DNA from: Bacillota bacterium | GTDB taxonomy: Bacteria > Bacillota > Desulfotomaculia > Desulfotomaculales > Desulfallaceae | NCBI GenBank assembly: GCA_009781965.1 | Contig: WQUS01000360.1 | Coordinates: 1-8,843 of the forward strand | DNA: 8,843 nt | Direction of reading: 5' to 3' | Shown here: piece by piece, positions 1 through 5,028 of the stretch | Position numbering within the stretch: position 1 is the stretch's first letter | Layout: every line of letters begins with the position of its first letter | The notes under the pieces: generated by a model | The model's input: the letters and a program-made list of their open reading frames with translations, nothing else | Databases searched by the model: none | Told to the model about the DNA's origin: nothing | Program-made: the position numbers and the translations under genes

Positions 1-825
1 ATAGTCCAGATCGTGGCCAATGTCCCGGTAGTATTCCCGGTAATCAAAATCCCCCGGATAACCTTCGTTGGCGCTCCATACCTGCCGGGAGGATTCCAGA
101 TCCCGCCCGAACACAGCCACGCCGTTGGGACAGAAAACCGGCGCAAACACGCCGAATTTCGGCCGGTGGGAAGCAAACAGCACTCCGTGGGTATCGGTAA
201 AAAAGTATTTGAGGCCGAATTCATGTAAAATATCTTCGATGCCGTGGGCGTAAGCGCACTCCGGCAGCCAAAACCCCGCCGGCGGCCCGCCGAAGTGCCT
301 GGCGTAAAGATCAACGGCCACTCCCACCTGAGCCCGCACCGCCCCGGGCTGGGTCAGCAGCAAAGGCAGAAACCCGTGGGTAGCCGCGCAGGTGATCACT
401 TCCAGACGGTCCAGTTCCTGGAGACGCTTAAAGGCGCTAATCAGGTTGCAGCCGTATTTTTCAGCAAATACATGCCTAATCCGGCGGAAGCGATCCCGAT
501 ACATCACCGCCACCGGGTGGAAATCGCTATGCTCCGTGCGTCTAATCTCCTTTTCGGCCAGTTCAAGCAGCTGATCCAAATGGCGCAGGTAGCGCTCCTG
601 CAGCAGCCTGTCGGTGAGCATGGTGATCAAAGTGGGGGAGAGGGAAAAAGTCAGCCGAAAGGGCACCCCTTCATCCACCAGTTCCTCAAAAGCCATAATC
701 AGCGGCACATAACATTCGGTAACGGCTTCATAAAACCACCGTTCCTCCAAAAAGTGCTCGTCCTCGGGATGCCTGACAAAAGGTAAGTGGCCATGCAGTA
801 CAATACACAGGTTTCCTTGCTCCAA
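1..825 (-). CDS. GH57 glycoside hydrolase, 1,4-alpha-glucan branching enzyme type (3' end outside window)
   Basis: The N-terminal 275 residues of a glycoside hydrolase family 57 protein, probably a cytoplasmic 1,4-alpha-glucan branching enzyme acting in glycogen synthesis. Visible family motifs are HGHLP at residues 11-15 (GH57 motif 1, HxHxP), GFWLPECAY around 184-192 with Glu189 in the place of the catalytic nucleophile, and GRDLESSRQVWS around 240-251, typical of the branching-enzyme (DUF1957) subgroup. The second catalytic residue (an Asp) would lie beyond the left edge. The start is the TTG at 825: an in-frame TAA lies only 18 bases upstream of it (844-846), no other common start codon intervenes, and an AGGAAG ribosome site sits at about 835-840. 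It follows the DUF4912 gene by 95 bases on the same strand. A GH57 amylase of other specificity is possible, but the ESSRQVW motif favours branching activity. Confidence 0.9.
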   Translation of the reverse strand, partial: MEQGNLCIVLHGHLPFVRHPEDEHFLEERWFYEAVTECYVPLIMAFEELVDEGVPFRLTFSLSPTLITMLTDRLLQERYLRHLDQLLELAEKEIRRTEHSDFHPVAVMYRDRFRRIRHVFAEKYGCNLISAFKRLQELDRLEVITCAATHGFLPLLLTQPGAVRAQVGVAVDLYARHFGGPPAGFWLPECAYAHGIEDILHEFGLKYFFTDTHGVLFASHRPKFGVFAPVFCPNGVAVFGRDLESSRQVWSANEGYPGDFDYREYYRDIGHDLDY

Positions 826-844
826 ATTGATGTTCTTCCTTTCT

Positions 845-880
845 TATATATATTAATTCGCATATATATATTAATTCGCA
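845..880. repeat. Perfect 18-bp tandem duplication (two copies)
   Basis: TATATATATTAATTCGCA occurs twice head to tail at 845-862 and 863-880, with no mismatch. It lies in the gap between the DUF4912 gene and the GH57 gene, just upstream of the GH57 ribosome site, so the GH57 leader is very AT-rich. The unit contains TATA-like strings on both strands, so a local promoter for GH57 is possible but not shown. Confidence 0.9.
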
Positions 881-920
881 TAAATTCAGCTCGTTCAGCT
901 TGCCCCTATATTCGCGCAGA

Positions 921-1667
921 TCAATGTTTCGCCCCGTTGAAGGCGGAGGAACTCAGGCCGACGGGCAGCACGACCATTTCTTTGCCCGCCTCCGACCTCA
1001 GCATTGGCGAACTGCCTGCGTACAGCCTGTTCACAGTGCGGTAAATGCCCTCAATCCACATCCATTCTTCATCAAACAAGTTGGAGAAATCCATGCCGGG
1101 CGTATGCACAATATTTGAACGCAATAAAGTAACAAATCTGCCATCCGGAAAAATCCGGCCCACATCGACACAAAAGCTGGTGTCCGGCCGGGACACTTCC
1201 AAATGCCAGTTGTCCACTCCATCGCTAATCGCAAAATCAATATAATTATTGGCGTTGGCGCCGTTAAACGCAATCCCTGTCACGTCGTAAACCCGCAGCA
1301 CCGGTCTGGATACACTCCAGGCCAGCGGCCCGTATTGCCGGCGGAATTGCTCCTGTTTGGCCGCGGTAATTTCCCAGTAAGCAAAAAGCCAGTTGGGATC
1401 ACGAACCATTAAAACCAGCCTGTCGGAGCCATAGTACCAGGGAATCTCCGGCGGCTGTATTTTAGTTTGCGGTTCCGGCGGCGCCAGCCAAAAATCACCG
1501 GCTAATTCGCCGGCGTATTCTTCCATCTCAGATGGCATTGCCTCGGATGGCTCCGCGACGGCCGTTTTCTGGCGCAAAGCTTTGCGACCGGCGCCGGACC
1601 GCCACACAAAAAAGCTTAAGAGCAGCAAAATCACCGCTAACCCCAAAGCCCAGCTCATAGTGTCCAT
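921..1667 (-). CDS. DUF4912 domain protein with N-terminal membrane anchor
   Basis: A 248-residue protein of the DUF4912 family, of unknown biochemical role. Residues 5-22 form one hydrophobic segment followed by a basic stretch (R23, R28, K29, R32), which suggests a single anchor with the rest on the cytoplasmic side. An acidic, Pro/Glu-rich linker covers about 38-75. The DUF4912 core starts at about 76 with WYYGSDRLVLMVRDPNWLFAYWE, continues with GVDNWHLEV (150-158) and PDTSFCVDVG (161-170), and ends near 220. The start at 1667 is set by a strong AAGGAGGA at 1674-1681, six bases upstream; a second in-frame ATG three codons later is less well placed. The next gene on the strand is the GH57 enzyme. 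DUF4912 genes often sit beside GH57 genes, so a role in glycogen or polysaccharide metabolism is inferred from neighbourhood only. Confidence 0.85.
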   Translation of the reverse strand: MDTMSWALGLAVILLLLSFFVWRSGAGRKALRQKTAVAEPSEAMPSEMEEYAGELAGDFWLAPPEPQTKIQPPEIPWYYGSDRLVLMVRDPNWLFAYWEITAAKQEQFRRQYGPLAWSVSRPVLRVYDVTGIAFNGANANNYIDFAISDGVDNWHLEVSRPDTSFCVDVGRIFPDGRFVTLLRSNIVHTPGMDFSNLFDEEWMWIEGIYRTVNRLYAGSSPMLRSEAGKEMVVLPVGLSSSAFNGAKH

Positions 1668-1673
1668 CGGTTA

Positions 1674-1681
1674 TCCTCCTT
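1674..1681 (-). promoter_or_regulatory. Strong ribosome binding site of the DUF4912 gene
   Basis: AAGGAGGA on the minus strand, six bases from the ATG at 1667. It fixes the start of the DUF4912 gene. Confidence 0.8.
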
Positions 1682-1791
1682 GTGTTGGTTAAGAATTTCG
1701 CGGTATAAATTTATTATGGACGGAGAATTTATTTTATTATTGCCAGCAGCACTGCCGTTTATAAATTAAAAACATCCGGCAAATGTGTGTA

Positions 1792-1863
1792 AAATCGCTT
1801 ACGGTTAATAGTTTTGCGTGCCTGGACTTTGAGTACTAACAAGCACAGGGTCTGACCAGTAAC
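1792..1863 (+). repeat. Dispersed intergenic repeat, copy A
   Basis: The first 33 bases (1792-1824) are identical to 4065-4097 in copy B, and 28 of the 33 match 4935-4967 in copy C. The last 35 bases (1829-1863) match the reverse complement of 8474-8508 inside dnaE at 33 of 35. Compared with copies B and C it lacks the block that reads GCGCTCATGCTCTCCGAG, so it looks internally deleted on the left. It lies in the divergent gap between the DUF4912 gene and nth. No conserved reading frame is seen, so I treat it as non-coding. Confidence 0.85.
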
Positions 1864-1918
1864 AATTTTTCGCCGACAAAAAAACTTTTTTCCGTGCTGC
1901 TTTCGGATTGCAAAAAAA

Positions 1919-1929
1919 TGCTATATACT
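1919..1929 (+). promoter_or_regulatory. nth: Possible extended -10 promoter element of nth
   Basis: TGCTATATACT ends eight bases before the nth ATG at 1937. It can be read as an extended -10 (TG, one base, TATATA) or as a plain -10 TATACT at 1924-1929. No good -35 is seen at the right distance; TTTCGG at 1901-1906 is the nearest candidate. If real, transcription would begin at or within a few bases of the ATG. The surrounding A-tracts make chance matches easy, so this is tentative. Confidence 0.35.
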
Positions 1930-1936
1930 TTGAACA

Positions 1937-2611
1937 ATGGCAAAAATAATTTCTCAGACCAATTTAATATCCGGCGCCAAGCGCAAAAAAATGCTGGCCC
2001 TGCTGGCCGGGCACATCCCCTATGCGGGACCGACCCTTAATTACGGCAGCCCTTTCGAACTGCTGGTAGCGGTAATTCTTTCGGCCCAATGCACCGACGT
2101 GCGAGTCAACATGGTCACCGCCAGGCTGTTTGCCCATTACCGGACGCCCGGCGATTTCGCGGCCTTGGAACAAGAGTTTTTAGCCGAAGCAATTAAGGAC
2201 TGCGGCCTTTACCGCAATAAAAGCCGGCACATTATTGACACAGCGCGGATTTTACTGGAGCGGTTCGGCGGACTGGTGCCAAATAATCTGGCCGAGCTGG
2301 AATCGCTGCCGGGGGTGGGCCGTAAAACCGCTAATGTGGTGCTCAGCGTAGCCTTTGGCCTGCCCGCTTTTCCCGTGGATACCCACATTTTCCGCGTCAC
2401 CCGCCGGCTGGGCTTAACCAAGGGCAAGAACCCGCTGCAGGTGGAACAGGACTTAACCGGGCTGCTGCCTGCCGCCGAGCTGGGCGATTGGCATCACCGG
2501 CTGATTCATTTTGGCCGGACCACCTGCACCGCCCGCAAACCGGACTGCGTCAATTGCGTGGTCCGCACCCTGTGCCCGACCAATCTTGCTGAAACCGGGA
2601 GGATACGGTAA
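1937..2611 (+). CDS. nth: Endonuclease III (DNA glycosylase/AP lyase)
   Basis: Base-excision-repair enzyme that removes oxidised pyrimidines and nicks at abasic sites. The 224-residue protein carries the helix-hairpin-helix LPGVGRKTA (124-132) with Lys130 as the expected catalytic lysine and VDTH (147-150) with Asp148 as the catalytic aspartate. The C-terminal iron-sulphur loop has Cys197, 204, 207 and 213 in the C-x6-C-x2-C-x5-C spacing of a [4Fe-4S] cluster. E. coli Nth has 211 residues; the extra length here is mostly an N-terminal extension of about 15 residues. The ATG at 1937 is the first start after an in-frame TGA at 1931, yet it has no recognisable Shine-Dalgarno. The internal ATG at 1991 would remove the extension but has no better site. 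Its stop overlaps the trmL start (TAATG), so the two are translationally linked. Confidence 0.95.
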   Translation: MAKIISQTNLISGAKRKKMLALLAGHIPYAGPTLNYGSPFELLVAVILSAQCTDVRVNMVTARLFAHYRTPGDFAALEQEFLAEAIKDCGLYRNKSRHIIDTARILLERFGGLVPNNLAELESLPGVGRKTANVVLSVAFGLPAFPVDTHIFRVTRRLGLTKGKNPLQVEQDLTGLLPAAELGDWHHRLIHFGRTTCTARKPDCVNCVVRTLCPTNLAETGRIR

Positions 2612-3069
2612 TGCATCTGGTACTGGTAGAACCGGAAATCCCGTCCAATACCGGCAATGTGGCCCGCACCTGCGCGGTCACCGGAGCGCATCTGCATCTG
2701 GTGAAACCGCTGGGTTTTTCCGTGGACGACAAGCATCTGAAAAGGGCCGGCCTGGATTATTGGCATCTGTTGGACATCCATTACCATGATAGTTTTGACG
2801 AAGTCCTGGACGCTTATCCCGGCCAACAGTTTTATTTCGCCACTACCAAAGGCGGCCGTTACTATACTGACTTTCACTACGGACCGGATGATTTTCTGGT
2901 TTTCGGCCGTGAAACAGCCGGTTTGCCGGCGGAAATACGCAATCGTTTCCGGGAACGCTGCATCCGCATTCCCATGCTCAACGAAGCCCGCTCGCTGAAC
3001 CTGGCCAATTCGGTGGCTATTGTGCTTTACGAAGCTCTGAGGCAAAACGGCTTTGCCGGCATGAAGTAA
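2611..3069 (+). CDS. trmL: tRNA (cytidine(34)-2'-O)-methyltransferase, SPOUT family
   Basis: TrmL (YibK/CspR) uses S-adenosylmethionine to methylate the 2'-OH of the wobble base 34 in certain leucine tRNAs. The 152-residue length fits the family (E. coli 157). Conserved blocks are EPEIPSNTGNVART (7-20), FGRETAGLP (98-106) and the knot-forming IPMLNEARSLNLANSVAIVLYE (120-141), which bind the cofactor in the trefoil-knot fold. The ATG shares its A with the nth stop codon, and GGGAGGA at 2597-2603 lies inside nth, seven bases upstream, so it is probably co-transcribed with nth. There is no additional RNA-binding domain, as expected for this minimal SPOUT enzyme. Confidence 0.95.
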   Translation: MHLVLVEPEIPSNTGNVARTCAVTGAHLHLVKPLGFSVDDKHLKRAGLDYWHLLDIHYHDSFDEVLDAYPGQQFYFATTKGGRYYTDFHYGPDDFLVFGRETAGLPAEIRNRFRERCIRIPMLNEARSLNLANSVAIVLYEALRQNGFAGMK

Positions 3070-3100
3070 GAAATAACATCACCAATAATATTGTCTAAGC

Positions 3101-3106
3101 GGGAGG
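3101..3106 (+). promoter_or_regulatory. Ribosome binding site deciding the start of the MoxR-type ATPase
   Basis: GGGAGG directly abuts an ATG at 3107 and is six bases from an in-frame ATG at 3113. The normal spacing favours 3113 as the real start. Confidence 0.7.
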
Positions 3107-3112
3107 ATGATC

Positions 3113-4000
3113 ATGCTCAATACGATACCGGAATTACGCCTGGCCATGGAAAAGCAAGGCTACATCAGCGAAGACGAACTGGCCACCACAGTGTACCTGG
3201 CCCTGGCCCTGCAAAAACCCTTATTGGTGGAAGGCGCGCCGGGAGTTGGGAAAACAGAAATCGCCAAGGTTCTGGCCGCGGCCTTTAATACCGAATTAAT
3301 CCGTCTGCAGTGCTACGAGGGACTGGACGAAAACAAAGCCCTTTACGAGTGGAATTACCAACGCCAGTTAATTAAAATTCAGATTTCCAAAAACTCCGGC
3401 CCCGAAGAACAACTGGAGCGGAACCTGTTCAGCGAGGAGTACCTGTTGGAACGCCCGCTGCTGCAAGCAATCCGGGCCCAATCCAAAGTGGTGCTTTTAA
3501 TTGATGAGGTAGACAAAGTGGAAGCGGAATTTGAAGCCTTTTTGTTTGAGCTGCTCTCCGATTTCCAGATTTCCATCCCCGAACTCGGTACCGTCGGCGC
3601 GCGGCACATCCCCATAGTGGTGCTGACCAGCAACGGGGAGCGGGAGCTGTCCGACGGTTTGAAACGGCGGTGCGTCTACCTGTATATTGATTTCCCATCC
3701 ATTGAAAAGGAATCGCGCATCCTAAAGGTGAAAGTTCCCGAAGCCGGCGAAAAAATTGTGGCCCAGATTGCCAATGCCGCCAGCTATATCCGAACCAGCC
3801 TGAACCTGCGCAAAAAGCCGTCTATTTCTGAAACCATTGACTGGACCAGGGCCCTGATCACCCTGGGCGAAGATGCCTTAAGCGCCGACGGCATCAACAA
3901 AACATTAAACATATTACTAAAAAACCGGGACGACCAGGCAATGCTGCGCAATGAACTGGGCTTAGACAAACTGGTCCAAGCGGCGACCCCAAAAGCTTAG
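3113..4000 (+). CDS. MoxR-type AAA+ ATPase
   Basis: A 295-residue AAA+ ATPase of the MoxR / AAA_5 group, thought to act as a chaperone that remodels or activates partner proteins using ATP. From the 3113 start, Walker A is GAPGVGKT (41-48), Walker B is LLIDEVDK (128-135), sensor 1 is in VVLTSN (169-174, Asn174), and the arginine-finger region is LKRRC (183-187). The C-terminal 90 residues form a helical lid. Family members usually sit beside a von Willebrand A-domain gene, often in oxidoreductase clusters such as CO dehydrogenase (CoxD-type). No VWA gene is present here: upstream is trmL after a 43-base gap, and downstream is a repeat-rich gap and then a methyltransferase. The substrate is therefore unknown. 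The start at 3107 would add only two residues. Confidence 0.85.
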   Translation: MLNTIPELRLAMEKQGYISEDELATTVYLALALQKPLLVEGAPGVGKTEIAKVLAAAFNTELIRLQCYEGLDENKALYEWNYQRQLIKIQISKNSGPEEQLERNLFSEEYLLERPLLQAIRAQSKVVLLIDEVDKVEAEFEAFLFELLSDFQISIPELGTVGARHIPIVVLTSNGERELSDGLKRRCVYLYIDFPSIEKESRILKVKVPEAGEKIVAQIANAASYIRTSLNLRKKPSISETIDWTRALITLGEDALSADGINKTLNILLKNRDDQAMLRNELGLDKLVQAATPKA

Positions 4001-4004
4001 CGGC

Positions 4005-4038
4005 AACTATTCCCGAGGTTCGAACTTCGAACTTCGAG
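4005..4038. repeat. Left 7-bp tandem repeat block (TTCGAAC)
   Basis: TTCGAAC units occupy about 4019-4038, just after the ATPase stop codon. The 28-base stretch 4005-4032 is repeated directly at 4128-4155 with one mismatch, so this block and the one to the right bracket dispersed-repeat copy B. Each unit contains the palindrome TTCGAA, so the block can pair with itself or with the right block. Confidence 0.85.
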
Positions 4039-4040
4039 TA

Positions 4041-4136
4041 AACTGTGCGCTCATGCTCTCCGAGAAATCGCTTACGGTTAATAGTTTTGCGTGCCTGAGC
4101 TTTGAGGATCAACAAACACTGAGCAGTAACTATTCC
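4041..4136 (+). repeat. Dispersed intergenic repeat, copy B
   Basis: 4047-4073 (27 bases) is identical to 4917-4943 in copy C, and 4065-4097 (33 bases) is identical to 1792-1824 in copy A. Similarity to copy C continues to the CAGTAAC end at 4124-4130. The left stem arm present in copy C is mostly missing here, so the long hairpin cannot form. A short frame from ATG 4053 to a stop at 4137 is broken by a one-base gap in copy C, which argues against coding. Confidence 0.85.
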
Positions 4137-4183
4137 TGAGGTTCGAACTTCGAACCTCGAACCTCGAACTTCGAATTCTGAAC
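4128..4183. repeat. Right 7-bp tandem repeat block (TTCGAAC/CTCGAAC)
   Basis: Six degenerate units (two TTCGAAC, two CTCGAAC, TTCGAAT, TCTGAAC) run from 4142 to 4183. The left part, 4128-4155, is a direct repeat of 4005-4032. The last unit supplies an in-frame TGA (4179-4181) just upstream of the methyltransferase start, so the repeat reaches to within 13 bases of that gene. Confidence 0.85.
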
Positions 4184-4196
4184 AGGTGGTATAAAC

Positions 4197-4859
4197 TTGA
4201 CTCTAGACACTACTTTAGACACTTTAGACACCAAAGAAACAACCTTCGCCCTGCCGGGCCATGATATTAACCTGCTGCTGGTGCGGGATATCGAGCAGCT
4301 GATCACGGACCCGGGGGATGCGGAAAAAGTGCCTTGCTGGGCCGACATCTGGCCGGCGGCCATGGGCCTGGCCCGATGGATATGGGAAAACTTGCGTTTT
4401 GACGGCGACGAACTAATTGAACTGGGCGCCGGTTTGGGCCTGCCCGGGGTCGTCTGCGGTTTGCGAGGGGCCAAGGTGACCTTTTCGGACTTTAATCCCA
4501 CCGCCCTGGAGCTGGCCGCCGCCAACGCCGCGCGCAATCAGCTGGCCGGTTGGTCCACCCTGCGGGCCGATTGGCGCACTTATCAGCCACCTAAACAGTA
4601 TCCCTGGGTGCTGGGCTCGGACATATTTTACGATCCGCAGTTAAACCCGCACCTGCTGCGGTTAATCCCGGCCCTGCTTTCCCCCGGCGGCTGCTTTTTA
4701 GCCGCTCATCCGGGACGGCCCGCCAGCAACGAATTCCTGGCGGCCCTCAAGGAAAAGCTGCCGCTGGCCGAAGAAAGGGAAGCCCTGGTGCCGGTCACCA
4801 TTGACGATCCTTATTTCCCTTATTACGAAATTAAGATCCATTATTTTAAAACGTTTTAA
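4197..4859 (+). CDS. Class I SAM-dependent methyltransferase (Methyltransf_16/PrmA-like)
   Basis: A 220-residue Rossmann-fold methyltransferase, most like the lysine/protein methyltransferase-16 group; the substrate cannot be told from sequence. WADIWPAAMGLARWI (48-62) precedes the SAM-binding motif I ELGAGLGLPGV (75-85), then the acidic end of strand 2 in FSDFN (96-100), and the post-motif LGSDIFYD (139-146). The C-terminus is rich in aromatic residues (PYFPYYEIKIHYF). The start is the TTG at 4197: an in-frame TGA at 4179-4181 rules out anything longer, and AGGTGG at 4184-4189 is seven bases away. The first dozen residues (LDTTLDTLDT) come from a short 9-bp repeat and are probably not part of the fold. 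A later GTG (4281) would cut into the domain. The gene is cytoplasmic by inspection, with no signal or membrane segment. Confidence 0.8.
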   Translation: MTLDTTLDTLDTKETTFALPGHDINLLLVRDIEQLITDPGDAEKVPCWADIWPAAMGLARWIWENLRFDGDELIELGAGLGLPGVVCGLRGAKVTFSDFNPTALELAAANAARNQLAGWSTLRADWRTYQPPKQYPWVLGSDIFYDPQLNPHLLRLIPALLSPGGCFLAAHPGRPASNEFLAALKEKLPLAEEREALVPVTIDDPYFPYYEIKIHYFKTF

Positions 4860-4875
4860 GTTAAAACATTCTAAG
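4846..4875. repeat. 15-bp imperfect tandem repeat across the methyltransferase stop
   Basis: TTAAAACGTTTTAAG (4846-4860) is followed directly by TTAAAACATTCTAAG (4861-4875), matching at 13 of 15. The first copy contains a 14-bp perfect palindrome (4846-4859) that includes the stop codon. No terminator-like U-run follows a GC stem here. Confidence 0.7.
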
Positions 4876-5008
4876 TTACTGTTCAGCATCGAGCGGCACG
4901 CCAAACCGTTAACCGCGCGCTCATGCTCTCCGAGAAATCGCTTCCGGTTAACGGTTTGGCGTACCTGGGCTTGAGGATCAACAGACACCGAACAGTTACC
5001 GTTCTAAG
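4869..5008 (+). repeat. Dispersed repeat copy C, MITE-like element upstream of dnaE
   Basis: The most complete copy of the family. The outer ends TTACTGTTC (4876-4884) and GAACAGTTA (4990-4998) are inverted repeats matching at 8 of 9. Inside is an 18-bp perfect stem (see the separate entry). The 7-bp sequence TTCTAAG stands on both sides, at 4869-4875 and 5002-5008, as a target duplication would. No transposase is encoded. The element ends 20 bases before the dnaE ATG, right before its ribosome site, so it makes up most of the dnaE leader. A REP-type or structural RNA role is an alternative to a mobile element. Confidence 0.75.
4897..4963. repeat. 18-bp perfect inverted repeat (long hairpin)
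   Basis: ACGCCAAACCGTTAACCG (4898-4915) is the exact reverse complement of 4945-4962, with a 29-base loop between. Two further pairs form outside after one mismatch. The right arm is the same segment that is shared with copies A and B. There is no T-run after the stem, so a classical intrinsic terminator is unlikely, although an RNA hairpin in the dnaE leader is plausible. Confidence 0.85.
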
Positions 5009-5028
5009 CCTAAAAGGAGGTTCCGGTC

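Noticed and set aside
244..786. 180-residue plus-strand frame
   Set aside because: It is the antisense shadow of the GH57 gene, which has clear family motifs on the other strand.
1687..1702. GGTTAAGAATTTCGCG resembles the core of the dispersed repeat
   Set aside because: Only about 12 of 15 bases match and nothing around it aligns; chance is likely.
1876..1892. A-run followed by T-run as a terminator or origin-like element
   Set aside because: The stem would have no GC pairs and a one-base loop; there are no DnaA boxes nearby despite dnaE in the window.
2506..3045. 179-residue minus-strand frame
   Set aside because: Antisense to the end of nth and most of trmL, both recognised; no ribosome site or family resemblance.
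4053..4139. Short reading frame (28 codons) inside copy B, and antisense frames with a shared RKRFLGEHER-like peptide in copies B and C
   Set aside because: The forward frame is broken by a one-base gap in copy C, and the shared antisense peptide simply reflects DNA identity of the repeat. There is no ribosome site.
4897..4963. Hairpin as intrinsic terminator of the methyltransferase or as an integron attC site
   Set aside because: No T-run follows the stem, and no integrase, cassette structure or typical attC consensus is seen.
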